The notes beneath the pieces were generated by a model, which was not told where the DNA came from, did no database searches, and saw only the letters and a list, made by a program, of their open reading frames with translations. 64,000 bases of DNA from Litoribacter populi (GTDB taxonomy: Bacteria > Bacteroidota > Bacteroidia > Cytophagales > Cyclobacteriaceae). The position numbers and the translations under genes were made by a program. The stretch's first letter is position 1, and each line of letters starts with the position of its first letter. This document shows, one piece after another, positions 8,199 through 18,219 of the stretch. Where the stretch lies: NCBI RefSeq assembly GCF_007483685.1, contig NZ_VMKN01000003.1:126757-190756 (forward strand). Direction: 5' to 3'.

Positions 8199-10139
8199 AT
8201 GATTAACAGAATCATTGCTTTTTCTATTCAGAATAAGCTGATCATTGGCCTGTTGACCCTTGCCTTAATTGTCGGCGGCATTTACAGTCTTACACAAGTC
8301 CCAATGGATGCGGTACCGGATGTGACCAACAACCAGGTTCAAATCATTACCCAAGCACCAAATTTGGGAACCCAGGACATTGAACAGTTTATATCCTACC
8401 CCGTCGAGGTGGCCATGTCCAACTTGCCAGGAGTAATCGAGATCCGCTCCATTTCCAGATTTGGCCTATCGGTAGTCACCATCGTATTTGAGGACGGAAT
8501 GGGAATTTACCTGCCCCGCCAACTCATAGGCGAAAAACTCGAGGAGGTGCGAAAGGAAATCCCCGAGGGAATGGGGGAAATATCCATGGGTCCGATTTCC
8601 ACAGGTTTGGGGGAGATCTACCAATATTCCCTGGAAGTGGACCCTGCCTTCAAAGACAAATATGATGTAATGGAACTGCGTACTCTGCAGGACTGGATTG
8701 TCAAGAGGCAGATGGCAATGGTCCCAGGCGTTATCGAGGTCAATTCATTCGGCGGCTTGGTCAAACAATTCGAAGTAGCGATCAACCCACACGAATTGCG
8801 GTCTCATGAGCTCAGTATTAGAGATGTGTTCTTAGCGCTGGAAGAAAACAACCAAAATACCGGAGGGGCCTACATCGAGAAAAACCATATGGCCAATTTC
8901 ATCCGTGGAGAAGGTCTTGCCAGAAGCCTCGAGGACATAGAAAATACTCCCATTCATACCGAAAGAGGCATTCCCTTGAGGATAAAAGATGTGGCAACGG
9001 TGCAATATGGCTCGGCGGTAAGGTATGGGGCCTTTACCAAAAATGGGGAAGGGGAAGCCGTTGGGGGCATCATTTTCATGCTCAAAGGGGCCAACTCCAA
9101 CAAGGTGATCGGAAGCGTGAAGGAGAGGATGGAGCAGATACAGCTTAGCCTACCCGAAGGTGTAAGCATAATCCCTTTTCTGGACCGCAGCCAGCTCATT
9201 TCCGAAACCACCAGCACCATCAAAACCAACCTTACCGAAGGGGCGCTGATCGTCATCTTTGTCTTGGTCTTCTTGCTTGGCAACTGGAGGGGAGGGCTCA
9301 TTGTGGCCTCCACCATCCCCCTTTCTCTACTTTTCGCCTTCGTGATGATGCATATCTTCGATGTGTGGGCTAACCTGATGAGTCTAGGCGCGATTGATTT
9401 CGGGATTATTGTGGATGGGGCAGTGATCATCGTGGAAGGCACCGTCTTCCATTTACATCAGCGTGTCCAAAAGGGAAAAAGCATAGACCGTGCGGCTAGA
9501 GATAAAGTTACCTTAAAAGCCTCCAGCAAGATGATGAATGCCGCCTTTTTTGGCCAACTGATTATATTGATCGTGTTTCTACCCATTCTTTTCCTGGAAG
9601 GCATTGAGGGAAAAATGTTCCAACCCATGGCCCTTACCTTCATGTTTGCTATGATGGGCGCCATGATTCTTTGCCTGACTTATGTCCCAATGGCTTCCGC
9701 TCTATTTGTCAAGGTTTCTGTCAAGGAAAAAGCCTCCTTCGGGGACAAAATTGTTTTCTGGGTAGAAAACAAATATGAAAAGACACTCAAGGATGCCCTT
9801 CAAAAGTCCTCTTTTGTGATCATAAGTGCAGTGGCCCTGCTGGCCATTTCTGTCTTCACCTTCACCCGGCTGGGAGGGGAGTTCATTCCGCAACTGGATG
9901 AAGGGGACATTGCCTTCCACATCATTCTCAAACAAGCAGCACCTTGGAGGAAGGCATACGCACCTCCACCCAGATTGAACAAATACTATTGGACAAGTTT
10001 CCGGAAATCGAGCAGGTTTTATCACGCTTTGGAGTCGCAGAAGTCCCTACTGATCCCATGCCTATGGATATGGCAGACTGTTTCATTATCCTCAAACCCA
10101 AATCCGAATGGGTTTCGGCCGACAGCAAAGAGGAATTAA
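8199..10139 (+). CDS. CzcA-like N-terminal fragment (true homology ends near 9936)
   Basis: Open frame of 646 codons; residues 1 to about 580 are genuine HME-RND sequence and the remainder is out-of-frame read-through. It contains the first transmembrane helix (FSIQNKLIIGLLTLALIVGG), the porter loops, the helix-4 motif SLGAIDFGIIVDGAVIIVE with the charged residues of the proton relay, and GGEFIPQLDEGDIAFH, the conserved start of the second porter half. The start ATG at 8199 agrees with the family. Confidence 0.8.
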   Translation: MINRIIAFSIQNKLIIGLLTLALIVGGIYSLTQVPMDAVPDVTNNQVQIITQAPNLGTQDIEQFISYPVEVAMSNLPGVIEIRSISRFGLSVVTIVFEDGMGIYLPRQLIGEKLEEVRKEIPEGMGEISMGPISTGLGEIYQYSLEVDPAFKDKYDVMELRTLQDWIVKRQMAMVPGVIEVNSFGGLVKQFEVAINPHELRSHELSIRDVFLALEENNQNTGGAYIEKNHMANFIRGEGLARSLEDIENTPIHTERGIPLRIKDVATVQYGSAVRYGAFTKNGEGEAVGGIIFMLKGANSNKVIGSVKERMEQIQLSLPEGVSIIPFLDRSQLISETTSTIKTNLTEGALIVIFVLVFLLGNWRGGLIVASTIPLSLLFAFVMMHIFDVWANLMSLGAIDFGIIVDGAVIIVEGTVFHLHQRVQKGKSIDRAARDKVTLKASSKMMNAAFFGQLIILIVFLPILFLEGIEGKMFQPMALTFMFAMMGAMILCLTYVPMASALFVKVSVKEKASFGDKIVFWVENKYEKTLKDALQKSSFVIISAVALLAISVFTFTRLGGEFIPQLDEGDIAFHIILKQAAPWRKAYAPPPRLNKYYWTSFRKSSRFYHALESQKSLLIPCLWIWQTVSLSSNPNPNGFRPTAKRN

Positions 10140-12241
10140 TTGAAAGAATTGAGGACGAGTTAGCCGTGGTGACGGGAATCAACCTTGAGTTTTCTCAACC
10201 CATTGAAATGCGTTTCAACGAACTCATCTCGGGTGTGCGGGAAGATGTTGCCATAAAGGTTTTTGGGGAAGACCTAGAAGTGCTAGCCCAAAAAGCAGAG
10301 GAAATCGGTAGACTGGTGAGCAATATTGAGGGTGTGGCTGACTTGAAGGTCGAGGCAACATCAGGGCTTCCCCAAATGACAGTGACCTACCACCGTGCTT
10401 TGCTGGCCCAATATGGCGTATCTATAAAAGAGGTCAATAGTTTGATAGAAACCGCCTTTGCTGGCGGCAAAGCAGGGTTAATCTTGGAAGAGGATCGCAG
10501 GTTTGATCTGGTGGTGAGGCTAGACAAAGCGTTTAGGGAAGATATATCGGATGTTCAAAACTTGTTCGTCACCACTCGGACAGGAGAACAGATTCCCTTA
10601 CAGGTTTTGGCTGATGTTCATTTTGAGGAAGGCCCCATGCAGATCAGTCGAGACGACACCCAGCGGCGAACCTATGTGGGAATCAATGTGCGAGGACGGG
10701 ACATCAAATCTTTGGTAGATGAAATCGAGTCCACCCTACAGGCCAATTTACAATTACCTCCAGGCTACTACATCCGCTACGGAGGTGCATTCGAAAACCT
10801 GGAACGTGCCACAGCAAGGCTACAAATCGTAGTACCTATAGCTTTGGCGCTAATTTTCTTCCTGATTTTCCTTGCCCTTGGTTCCTTCAAGCAGACATTT
10901 ATGATTTATATGGCCATTCCCATGGCAGCGATCGGTGGGGTATTCAGCCTCTGGCTTAGGGGAATGCCATTCAGTATATCAGCAGGGGTAGGCTTCATCG
11001 TGCTTTTTGGCGTGGCAGTACTCAACGGGTTGGTATTGATAAGCTCTTGGAACGAATTGAAATCAGAAGGCGTGGATGACCTGGGCGAAAGAATCCGCTT
11101 GGGCTCTCGCCGAAGAATTAGACCTATTATGTTAACAGCTTTGACAGATATTTTAGGCTTCATGCCCATGGCCCTCTCCCGATCAGCTGGAGCAGAAGTC
11201 CAGCAGCCATTGGCCACGGTGGTGATTGGTGGGATGGTCACCTCCACCCTACTAACCCTCTTCTTACTGCCCATTCTTTATTGTTGGACAGAGTCGAGAA
11301 CCTTCCGGTTTGGTAAACTGGGGCTGACTTCCATGGTTGTCTTCGTTTGCCTGATAGGTCAAGTCAATGCCCAGCAGATGCAGCAACCTCTTCCGATTTC
11401 CATGGAGAAGGCCGTAAAAAGAGCATTGGAAAATTACCCTCAGTTAATGCAGGCCCAACTGCAAATCGACCAGGAAGAAAGTTTAAAAAAAACAGCCTGG
11501 GACCTTGGCAGCACCAATTTATTCACGGCTGGGGATGAGATTGCAAGAGAAGGCCAGCAGGGTGTGGTTACCCCTATAGGGTTTTACCAATCCGATATTG
11601 ACCTATTTGGGATAGGCCCCAAACTCACCGCCCAACGCCAAAGAGTGGCACTGTCCGAAATCAACATGAACCTCAACCAACTGGAAATCCGCCAAGAGGT
11701 GCAGCTTGCCTTTGCAAGGGTTTATGTGCAACTCAGAAACGTGGAGTTGTTTAAGGAGCTGGATTCGTTATATCAAAATTTTGAAAGGGCAGCAGAAGTC
11801 CGTTTTGAAGTCCAGGAAATATCAAGGCTGGCACTTTTGGCCGCAAAAAACCAGTCCAAGCAGATGAGTTTGAATCTGGAGCAGTCGGAATTTGATCTTG
11901 CAGATGCATTGATCAGATTTAATCTCTGGATGGCAAGCGATTCGGTCTTTACCGCGGATCAAAACGATACCTATTGGAGAATGCCTTTACCAATAGAGTC
12001 TGGCTCTCACAATCACCCAATCCTTCGGCAGGCCAATCAAAATGTAGAAATCGCCCAAGCCGACAGCAGAGTGGCAAAGGCTGGGCTTTTGCCTAAATTC
12101 CAAGCCCAATACGGTCCGCAAAGGGTTGACCGACAACCTAATTTCATGCAATACCAGTTTGGACTATCCATACCGCTTTTTTTCCCCACAAAAAGGCAGA
12201 ATCCAGGCGGCCAGGATACAACAGGAGATTGCTCATCGTAG
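9944..12241 (+). CDS. CzcA-like C-terminal half plus TolC-domain N-terminal part
   Basis: Open frame of 765 codons beginning inside the gene at a TTG that is not a natural start. It continues the pump from LEEGIRTSTQIEQILLDKFPEI, through DPMPMDMADCFIILKP, and the C-terminal helices, then a linker helix (LTSMVVFVCLIGQVNA) and a coiled-coil outer-membrane-efflux domain (from about residue 480). The last 15 or so residues after PLFFPTK are out of frame. Confidence 0.8.
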   Translation: MEEGIRTSTQIEQILLDKFPEIEQVLSRFGVAEVPTDPMPMDMADCFIILKPKSEWVSADSKEELIERIEDELAVVTGINLEFSQPIEMRFNELISGVREDVAIKVFGEDLEVLAQKAEEIGRLVSNIEGVADLKVEATSGLPQMTVTYHRALLAQYGVSIKEVNSLIETAFAGGKAGLILEEDRRFDLVVRLDKAFREDISDVQNLFVTTRTGEQIPLQVLADVHFEEGPMQISRDDTQRRTYVGINVRGRDIKSLVDEIESTLQANLQLPPGYYIRYGGAFENLERATARLQIVVPIALALIFFLIFLALGSFKQTFMIYMAIPMAAIGGVFSLWLRGMPFSISAGVGFIVLFGVAVLNGLVLISSWNELKSEGVDDLGERIRLGSRRRIRPIMLTALTDILGFMPMALSRSAGAEVQQPLATVVIGGMVTSTLLTLFLLPILYCWTESRTFRFGKLGLTSMVVFVCLIGQVNAQQMQQPLPISMEKAVKRALENYPQLMQAQLQIDQEESLKKTAWDLGSTNLFTAGDEIAREGQQGVVTPIGFYQSDIDLFGIGPKLTAQRQRVALSEINMNLNQLEIRQEVQLAFARVYVQLRNVELFKELDSLYQNFERAAEVRFEVQEISRLALLAAKNQSKQMSLNLEQSEFDLADALIRFNLWMASDSVFTADQNDTYWRMPLPIESGSHNHPILRQANQNVEIAQADSRVAKAGLLPKFQAQYGPQRVDRQPNFMQYQFGLSIPLFFPTKRQNPGGQDTTGDCSS

Positions 12242-12530
12242 TTTTGAGCAAACTCAATTTGAATATGACACCCAAGTCCGCTCACTTGAGCAACAATATA
12301 GAAAATGGCTTTCCTCTAGGGTGTTTTATGAGGAGGAAGCTTTGCCTTTGGCCAAAGAACAGCGTGAAGGAGCAATGTTGGCCTTCCGGGAGGGGGAAAT
12401 TGACTATGTCACGCTAATCCAAAACCTCAACGAATCCCTGCAACTGGAAAAAAGTGCTTTGGAAGTATTGGGAAATTACCTTCAAACCCGTTTCCAACTT
12501 GAATTTTACCTAAACCCCGATCTACCATGA
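12126..12530 (+). CDS. TolC-like domain C-terminal fragment
   Basis: The final piece of the split pump gene; genuine sequence begins near 12195 (GRIQAARIQQEIAHRSFEQT) and runs through the second helical hairpin of the outer-membrane factor (YVTLIQNLNESLQLEKSALEVLGNY) to the natural stop at 12530. The stop overlaps the next ATG by four bases, the coupling expected of an intact operon. Confidence 0.75.
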   Translation: MTDNLISCNTSLDYPYRFFSPQKGRIQAARIQQEIAHRSFEQTQFEYDTQVRSLEQQYRKWLSSRVFYEEEALPLAKEQREGAMLAFREGEIDYVTLIQNLNESLQLEKSALEVLGNYLQTRFQLEFYLNPDLP

Positions 12531-13699
12531 AAACTATATATAAATATTTTGCCATCATCCTTACTCCCATTGTGCTCTCTTGTGGCAATAATGAAGGAGG
12601 TCATAGCCAAAATGATGAGAATCTAAGTGGATTTGAGGAAGGCAATTTTGCAAGCTTCACCAGTCGGCAGTATGAAACCCTTGCCATCGAGGTAGGCCCT
12701 TTAAGCAAACGCAACCTGTCCAATCCTATCCAGTTAAGCGGAATCCTCGAAGTTCCGCCGCAACACGAAGCTATCGTGACCACGGTGGTCGGTGCAAATA
12801 TCACCCAAATCCAGGTCATCGAGGGGGACCCAGTCAAGAAAGGACAGGTCTTGGCCTATCTATCCCATCCAAACCTAATTAAACTTCAAAGCGACTACCT
12901 GGAAAGCATCAACCGCTTTGAAATGGCAGAATTGGAGTTCAACCGCCAGCAAAGACTTCTGGATGAAGAGGTTGGCGCAGGTAAGACTTTCCAACAAGCC
13001 CAATCGGAATTTCGCAGCGCCAGAAGTCTGATGAAAGGTTATGAATCACAGCTGAGTCTTTTAGGGATAAATGGTGAAAGGCTAAAAGCCGGGGAATTTT
13101 ACGACAGGGTACCCATACTCAGCCCTATCACTGGCTCCATTGTGGATGTGTGGGTCAAAAACGGCCAATTTGTTCAACCAGAAACCGAACTGTTTGAACT
13201 CATAAATACTGACCATATTCATGTGAAACTGTTGGTATATGAAAAGGACATTAACCATGTAAAGATTGGCCAGGAAGTGAGGTTCCGTCTTAATCATGGA
13301 GATGGAGTTGAATTTCAGGGCAGCATCTTCTCTGTTTCCCAAAAATTCGATGCAAAAACCAAAGCAATTCAGGTCCATGCAGAAATAGATTCTGAAACCA
13401 ATAATCTTGTGCCCGGCATGTATGTGAAAGCTGATATCCTGACGGATACTCAGGTGGGTCTGGCCATCCCCGAGAAGGCCATTTTTAATGAGGCAGGCAG
13501 GAGCTATGCCTTTCAATTGGCAGATTCGCAGGGTGATTATGTTTTCATCCCTCGGGAGTTGGTAATAGGTAAAAGGCAAAATGGATGGGTGGAGGTTTCA
13601 TTTTTGGAGGAAATCTCAGAGGACGCCCATTTCGCATTAAACAACGCGTACTATATCCATGCTGAAATGAAAAAGGGAGAGGTCGTCAATGACCATTAA
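12527..13699 (+). CDS. RND periplasmic adaptor lipoprotein (CusB/CzcB-like)
   Basis: 390-aa membrane-fusion protein that joins the inner-membrane pump to the outer-membrane channel. A lipoprotein signal ends at LSC (Cys about residue 20). The barrel-sandwich/biotinyl-lipoyl segment is visible (PQHEAIVTTVVGANITQIQVIEGDPVKKGQVLAYLSHP), then an alpha-helical hairpin (residues about 115-175), the second half of the lipoyl fold (ILSPITGSIVDVWVKNGQFVQ) and beta-barrel domains. The ATG overlaps the pump stop (ATGA), so it is translationally coupled. The gene is intact, which suggests the system was functional recently. Confidence 0.92.
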   Translation: MKTIYKYFAIILTPIVLSCGNNEGGHSQNDENLSGFEEGNFASFTSRQYETLAIEVGPLSKRNLSNPIQLSGILEVPPQHEAIVTTVVGANITQIQVIEGDPVKKGQVLAYLSHPNLIKLQSDYLESINRFEMAELEFNRQQRLLDEEVGAGKTFQQAQSEFRSARSLMKGYESQLSLLGINGERLKAGEFYDRVPILSPITGSIVDVWVKNGQFVQPETELFELINTDHIHVKLLVYEKDINHVKIGQEVRFRLNHGDGVEFQGSIFSVSQKFDAKTKAIQVHAEIDSETNNLVPGMYVKADILTDTQVGLAIPEKAIFNEAGRSYAFQLADSQGDYVFIPRELVIGKRQNGWVEVSFLEEISEDAHFALNNAYYIHAEMKKGEVVNDH

Positions 13700-13880
13700 G
13701 CTGATATAGCTCGGGCTTACCCTTATTTTATAGAGACTATCTAGAACTGGTTCTCCAATAAAAAATAGAGCTAAAATTCAGTTTAAGCCTGAAAAGGCAC
13801 CCAAATGAAGACAATGTTCTGCCAAACTTTGCTATTTCGCTGTAAATTTTGATAGGTTGAAAAATATGTGGTAATTTTAA

Positions 13881-14942
<1,062 letters not shown>

Positions 14943-14952
14943 TTAGGCTCAG

Positions 14953-14978
14953 GGTAGGTTGACCTCGCTCAACCTACC
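14953..14978 (+). terminator. gapA rho-independent terminator
   Basis: Perfect 10-bp stem (GGTAGGTTGA at 14953-14962 with TCAACCTACC at 14969-14978), six-base loop, followed by TTCCTTATTTT; it lies 11 bp after the gapA stop. Confidence 0.8.
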
Positions 14979-15009
14979 TTCCTTATTTTACCTCCCTTAT
15001 CAGTTTGAA

Positions 15010-15063
15010 GCGAAGTAGTCTTTGTGTTACTTCTTTTAAACTTCGTGTCCTTCGTGACCAATT
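15010..15063 (+). repeat. polar CTTCGTGTCCTTCGTGACC repeat
   Basis: Contains CTTTGTGTTACTTC and AAACTTCGTGTCCTTCGTGACC words, the same family and orientation as the larger arrays at 44318, 47080 and 53638. It lies between the gapA terminator and the fluoride riboswitch. Confidence 0.6.
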
Positions 15064-15080
15064 GGTCCGTCGTACTTCCA

Positions 15081-15140
15081 AAGGTGATGGGGTACCACCT
15101 ACAACCGCCCAATTTTTTTGGTGCTGATGACTCCTACTTC
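15081..15140 (+). promoter_or_regulatory. Fluoride riboswitch (crcB motif)
   Basis: The segment has the ordered conserved blocks of the fluoride aptamer: GGTGATGG (15083-15090), a closing CCACC that pairs with GGTG (15083-15086 with 15096-15099), ACAACCGCC (15101-15109), a variable hairpin (GCCCAA with TTGG..GC), and the 3' signature GCTGATGACTCCTAC (15123-15137). Spacing matches the known RNA. It ends 29 bp before the start of a fluoride-type CLC gene, the most common target of this riboswitch besides crcB. Fluoride binding should turn the transporter on, here probably by freeing translation, as no terminator hairpin is visible. The match was made by eye. Confidence 0.88.
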
Positions 15141-15168
15141 AACTTAATTTAACTTAAGCATTTTCTCC

Positions 15169-16470
15169 ATGTTGAAGAGGATCAATGAACAACTGCGTCT
15201 GAAGCAGTTCATGCAGCTTGAATTTCTGCCTAATTTATTGTTTACTTCCAAGTGGCTCATCATTGCCACAGCCGTCGGACTATTGGCCGGCGCCGCATCT
15301 GCACTCTTTCTAATTTCCTTAAAGTGGGCCACCAATTATAGGGAGGCCAACATCTGGTTGATAGCTTTATTGCCATTGGGGGGCTTTATTATCGGCTGGG
15401 TTTACCATAAGTTTGGAGAGTCGGTCGTCAAGGGCAACAACCAGCTATTGGAGGAATTCTACAATCCTTTGAAAGTAATCCCCCTACGGATGGCTCCCTT
15501 GGTTCTCTTTGGAACTGTAGCCACCCACCTTTTTGGAGGTTCCGCCGGACGTGAGGGAACCGCGGTGCAAATGGGGGGGGCTATTGCTGACCAATTTACC
15601 AAATGGTTTAAGCTCACAACTCAAGACCGGAAAACATTAATTACGATTGGTGTGGCAGCAGGCTTTGCTTCTGTTTTTGGAACACCATTGGCTGGAGCGA
15701 TTTTCGCCCTAGAGTGGTTGGTTATTGGCCGCATCAGATATGAATCCATACTGCCCGCTTTTTTGGGAGCTTATGTGGCTGACTATACTTGTGCCCAACT
15801 TTTTGAGGTGCATCATACCCCTTATATCATCCCTTACATTCCTGAAATAAATTTAATCAACACGCTTTGGATAATTCCGGCGGGAATCTGCTTTGGACTA
15901 GCTGGAAGGCTTTTTGCCAAAGCCACCCATTTTTGGAGCCAGCTTTTCCGCAAGTTTATAGACTATCCTCCTTTGCGCCCTGTGATTGGCGGGGTGTTGG
16001 TAGCGGCGGCAGTTTTTGCCATCGGCACCACCAAATACATCGGGCTGGGTATTCCAACAATTGTGGATGCGTTTAACGAACAACTTCCCTGGTATGACTT
16101 TCTGGCCAAGATTGGTTTTACATCCCTGACCTTAGGTGCCGGGTTTAAAGGCGGAGAAGTTACTCCCCTATTCTACACTGGTGCCACCTTGGGCAATGCC
16201 CTTTCGGGGGTGATTCCTTTGCCGATGGCTTTGCTGGCCGGGATGGGCTTTGTAGGCGTCTTCAGTGGAGCCACCAATACTCCACTAGCCTGTACCCTGA
16301 TGGGGATCGAACTGTTTGGTGCAGAGTCAGGTGTTTACGTTGGCCTCGCATGTGTAGTAGCCTACATCTTCTCCGGTCACGCCGGCATCTACAACAGCCA
16401 GATCATCGGCTCACCGAAACATAGTTCATTTTTAAGCTTCAAAGGAAAAAACCTGGGAAAAATTAGGTAA
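15169..16470 (+). CDS. CLC-type fluoride/proton antiporter (CLC-F)
   Basis: 433-aa membrane protein with about ten helices and no CBS domains. Three filter motifs match the fluoride-specific CLC branch rather than chloride CLCs: VKGNNQLLEE (G89-N91) where chloride members have GSGIP, GREGT (E129, the gating glutamate) instead of GREGP, and FKGGEVTPLF in place of GIFAP. CLC-F proteins export toxic fluoride in exchange for protons. A fluoride riboswitch lies directly upstream, strong independent support. A second, chloride-like CLC with CBS domains is encoded at 47773. Annotation pipelines often call this a voltage-gated chloride channel. Confidence 0.9.
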   Translation: MLKRINEQLRLKQFMQLEFLPNLLFTSKWLIIATAVGLLAGAASALFLISLKWATNYREANIWLIALLPLGGFIIGWVYHKFGESVVKGNNQLLEEFYNPLKVIPLRMAPLVLFGTVATHLFGGSAGREGTAVQMGGAIADQFTKWFKLTTQDRKTLITIGVAAGFASVFGTPLAGAIFALEWLVIGRIRYESILPAFLGAYVADYTCAQLFEVHHTPYIIPYIPEINLINTLWIIPAGICFGLAGRLFAKATHFWSQLFRKFIDYPPLRPVIGGVLVAAAVFAIGTTKYIGLGIPTIVDAFNEQLPWYDFLAKIGFTSLTLGAGFKGGEVTPLFYTGATLGNALSGVIPLPMALLAGMGFVGVFSGATNTPLACTLMGIELFGAESGVYVGLACVVAYIFSGHAGIYNSQIIGSPKHSSFLSFKGKNLGKIR

Positions 16471-16495
16471 GAAATACGAGGTACGAAGTAAGAAA

Positions 16496-17302
16496 CTACA
16501 ATTTCGTCCCACAGTATTTACAGTGATACGCATCCCTATCATGGAATTCGGCATGGCAGGAAGGGCAGTCGACAAGTTCCTCCCCCCTCCTCTTGTACAT
16601 TTGGGCGGACATCTCAGCGGTCACAATACCAGTAGGCACAGCAATGATCCCGTAACCCAGCAACATGATGAAGGACGACATGAATTTCCCCACTGGTGTT
16701 ATCGGAATAATATCCCCATAACCCACTGTGGTCAAGGTCACAATAGCCCAATACATAGAAGTAGGTATACTCGTGAAACCTGCCTCTGGACCCTCCACAA
16801 TATACATTATGGTACCCATCACCAATACAATGGTCACCACCGATCCTATAAATATCTGTATCTTTCTTCTACTGGCCCATAATGCCTCCCTCAACTGGGT
16901 AGCCTCCATCATGTACCTGCCCAGCTTCAAAATCCTCAAAACCCGCAGCAACCTGAGGGCCCTAACCACCACTAAAAACTGGGTATCCACAATTATCAAA
17001 CTTAAGAAGGCCGGTAGAATCGCCAAAAAGTCCACGATTCCATAAAAACTGAAAACATACCCAGCCACCCGGCGAGTGAGCCAGAGGCGAAGCAGATATT
17101 CAATCGTAAACAATATGGTAAAAACCCATTCCAGGATATAGAACAGATCCCCATAGACCAAGCGGTATCCCGCCACAGAGTCCAACATAGCCACTACCAC
17201 ACTTCCCAATATCAAGATAAGCAACACTACATCAAAAGCCTTGGAGGCGGCATCATCAGATTCAAATACGATATGGGCTAAGCGGGCTTTTGTCAGTTTC
17301 AT
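16496..17302 (-). CDS. Voltage-gated-like potassium channel with C-terminal zinc ribbon
   Basis: 268-aa ion channel with six transmembrane helices: a voltage-sensor-like domain (residues about 25-150, with RALRLLRVLRILKLGRYM as the charged S4) and a pore with the selectivity filter TLTTVGYGDIIP. After the last helix a short cytosolic tail ends in two CxxC knuckles (CPSCHAEF ... CKYCGTKL), a zinc-ribbon-like module. It should pass K+ across the inner membrane; the ribbon may stabilise the tetramer or sense zinc or redox state. It is convergent with the fluoride antiporter gene and does not appear to be in an operon. Confidence 0.9.
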   Translation of the reverse strand: MKLTKARLAHIVFESDDAASKAFDVVLLILILGSVVVAMLDSVAGYRLVYGDLFYILEWVFTILFTIEYLLRLWLTRRVAGYVFSFYGIVDFLAILPAFLSLIIVDTQFLVVVRALRLLRVLRILKLGRYMMEATQLREALWASRRKIQIFIGSVVTIVLVMGTIMYIVEGPEAGFTSIPTSMYWAIVTLTTVGYGDIIPITPVGKFMSSFIMLLGYGIIAVPTGIVTAEMSAQMYKRRGEELVDCPSCHAEFHDRDAYHCKYCGTKL

Positions 17303-17346
17303 TAAAAAGATGTTATTGAAACTGAAAGATAAAAAATTATGCGGTT

Positions 17347-18078
17347 TTATTTTTCCATCTTCAGACAGAAATAGCTTTTAGTGAAATATGCACCGAGTTT
17401 GTTTGTCATCAAAATTTTTCCAGTCTTACCTAAGCGGTTGACGGAAGACCAGCGGATCACGGGATTTTTAAAGCCAGCGAACCCGAGCAACTGGGACCAT
17501 ATATTAGGAGATTGATGTTTATGCCACTCTATTTTGGGCACAAAGGGATTTTTGACCCCCAACAGGTGGAAAAAATTGTGGCTGGAGCAATCACAGGCGA
17601 TGACTTTACCTCCCGGGTTGGTCAAGGCATATATCTGTTCAAAGATCTTCAGGTATTCTTTCTGGCTGATCTCATTTTCAAGCAAATCCACACAGGAAGG
17701 CTCATCGAGGTGATTGATGGAATTGTGCATCAATATGATGTCAAAGCTTTCTTTGTCATCCAGCTCCTGTAGCAATACCTGCCTCAATTCCACATTTTTA
17801 AAACCCAACTGCTTTTTAAGCTCATTGAATTTTTCGACGACATTGGAGGAACTCCCATCGCTTTCCGGCTCTAGGCAAACCACTTTTGATGCCCCTTTAT
17901 AAGCAGCGTAAAAACTAAAAAGCCCCTTACCCCCTCCAATATCCAAAACGGACTTTCCATCAAAATCCACGTCTTCGAACACAAAATCCAGATGAAATTG
18001 CAGTCTGGATTTAGTTGAGAACAGCTTTTCAGCAATCATTAAATCATAAAATTCCTTTTTCTCCACAACCTTTTCCAT
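17347..18078 (-). CDS. Class I SAM-dependent methyltransferase
   Basis: 243 aa from the ATG at 18078; an upstream TTG at 18108 is possible but less likely. Motif I VLDIGGGKGLFSFYAAYKGA (residues about 50-70) and the acidic end of strand 2 (VVCLEPESDG) show the Rossmann-like SAM-binding fold, and IILMHNSINHLDEP is the motif IV region. A C-terminal cap (residues about 160-243) would choose the substrate, which cannot be predicted. No neighbours point to a pathway. Confidence 0.8.
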   Translation of the reverse strand: MEKVVEKKEFYDLMIAEKLFSTKSRLQFHLDFVFEDVDFDGKSVLDIGGGKGLFSFYAAYKGASKVVCLEPESDGSSSNVVEKFNELKKQLGFKNVELRQVLLQELDDKESFDIILMHNSINHLDEPSCVDLLENEISQKEYLKIFEQIYALTNPGGKVIACDCSSHNFFHLLGVKNPFVPKIEWHKHQSPNIWSQLLGFAGFKNPVIRWSSVNRLGKTGKILMTNKLGAYFTKSYFCLKMEK

Positions 18079-18189
18079 AATGTTCAAAATTTTAAAATCC
18101 CCTATCAACTCCTATAAAGTTAGCAGTTCTAAATTGGTTATCAGTACATTATCAATGTTTTGATTTAAAACCAAACCCCAGCCACAAGC

Positions 18190-18219
18190 TTGTATAACAA
18201 AAAATTATTCTTACTTTTG
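18190..18219 (+). promoter_or_regulatory. Bacteroidota promoter for the SulP transporter
   Basis: TTG (18190-18192), 19 bp, TACTTTTG (18212-18219): an exact fit to the Bacteroidota consensus. Transcription would start near 18226, giving a leader of about 145 nt before the SulP start at 18372. The leader contains a 14-codon frame starting at ATG 18230, noted but not called as a gene. Confidence 0.65.

Larger units (their letters stand above)
8199..12530 (+). pseudogene. CzcA/CusA-type RND metal pump fused to a TolC-like domain, split by two frameshifts
   Basis: Reconstructed as one gene this encodes about 1,440 aa, the usual size of the Bacteroidota CzcA-TolC fusion: an inner-membrane HME-RND proton/metal antiporter followed by an outer-membrane-factor domain (from about 11350). 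The reading frame is lost twice. Near 9936-9942 one base appears missing: frame 1 gives IILKQA, and the sequence resumes as LEEGIRTSTQIEQ in the -1 frame. Near 12177-12194 (T7 and A5 runs) one base appears extra: frame 2 gives IPLFFPTK, and the sequence resumes as GRIQAARIQQE. The shifts cancel, so first and last parts share a frame. Both sit in or beside simple sequence, so sequencing error is a real alternative to a true pseudogene. Confidence 0.85.

Noticed and set aside
8954-10182. Minus-strand open frames across the czcA region
   Set aside because: They overlap the coherent HME-RND coding sequence and lack any domain.
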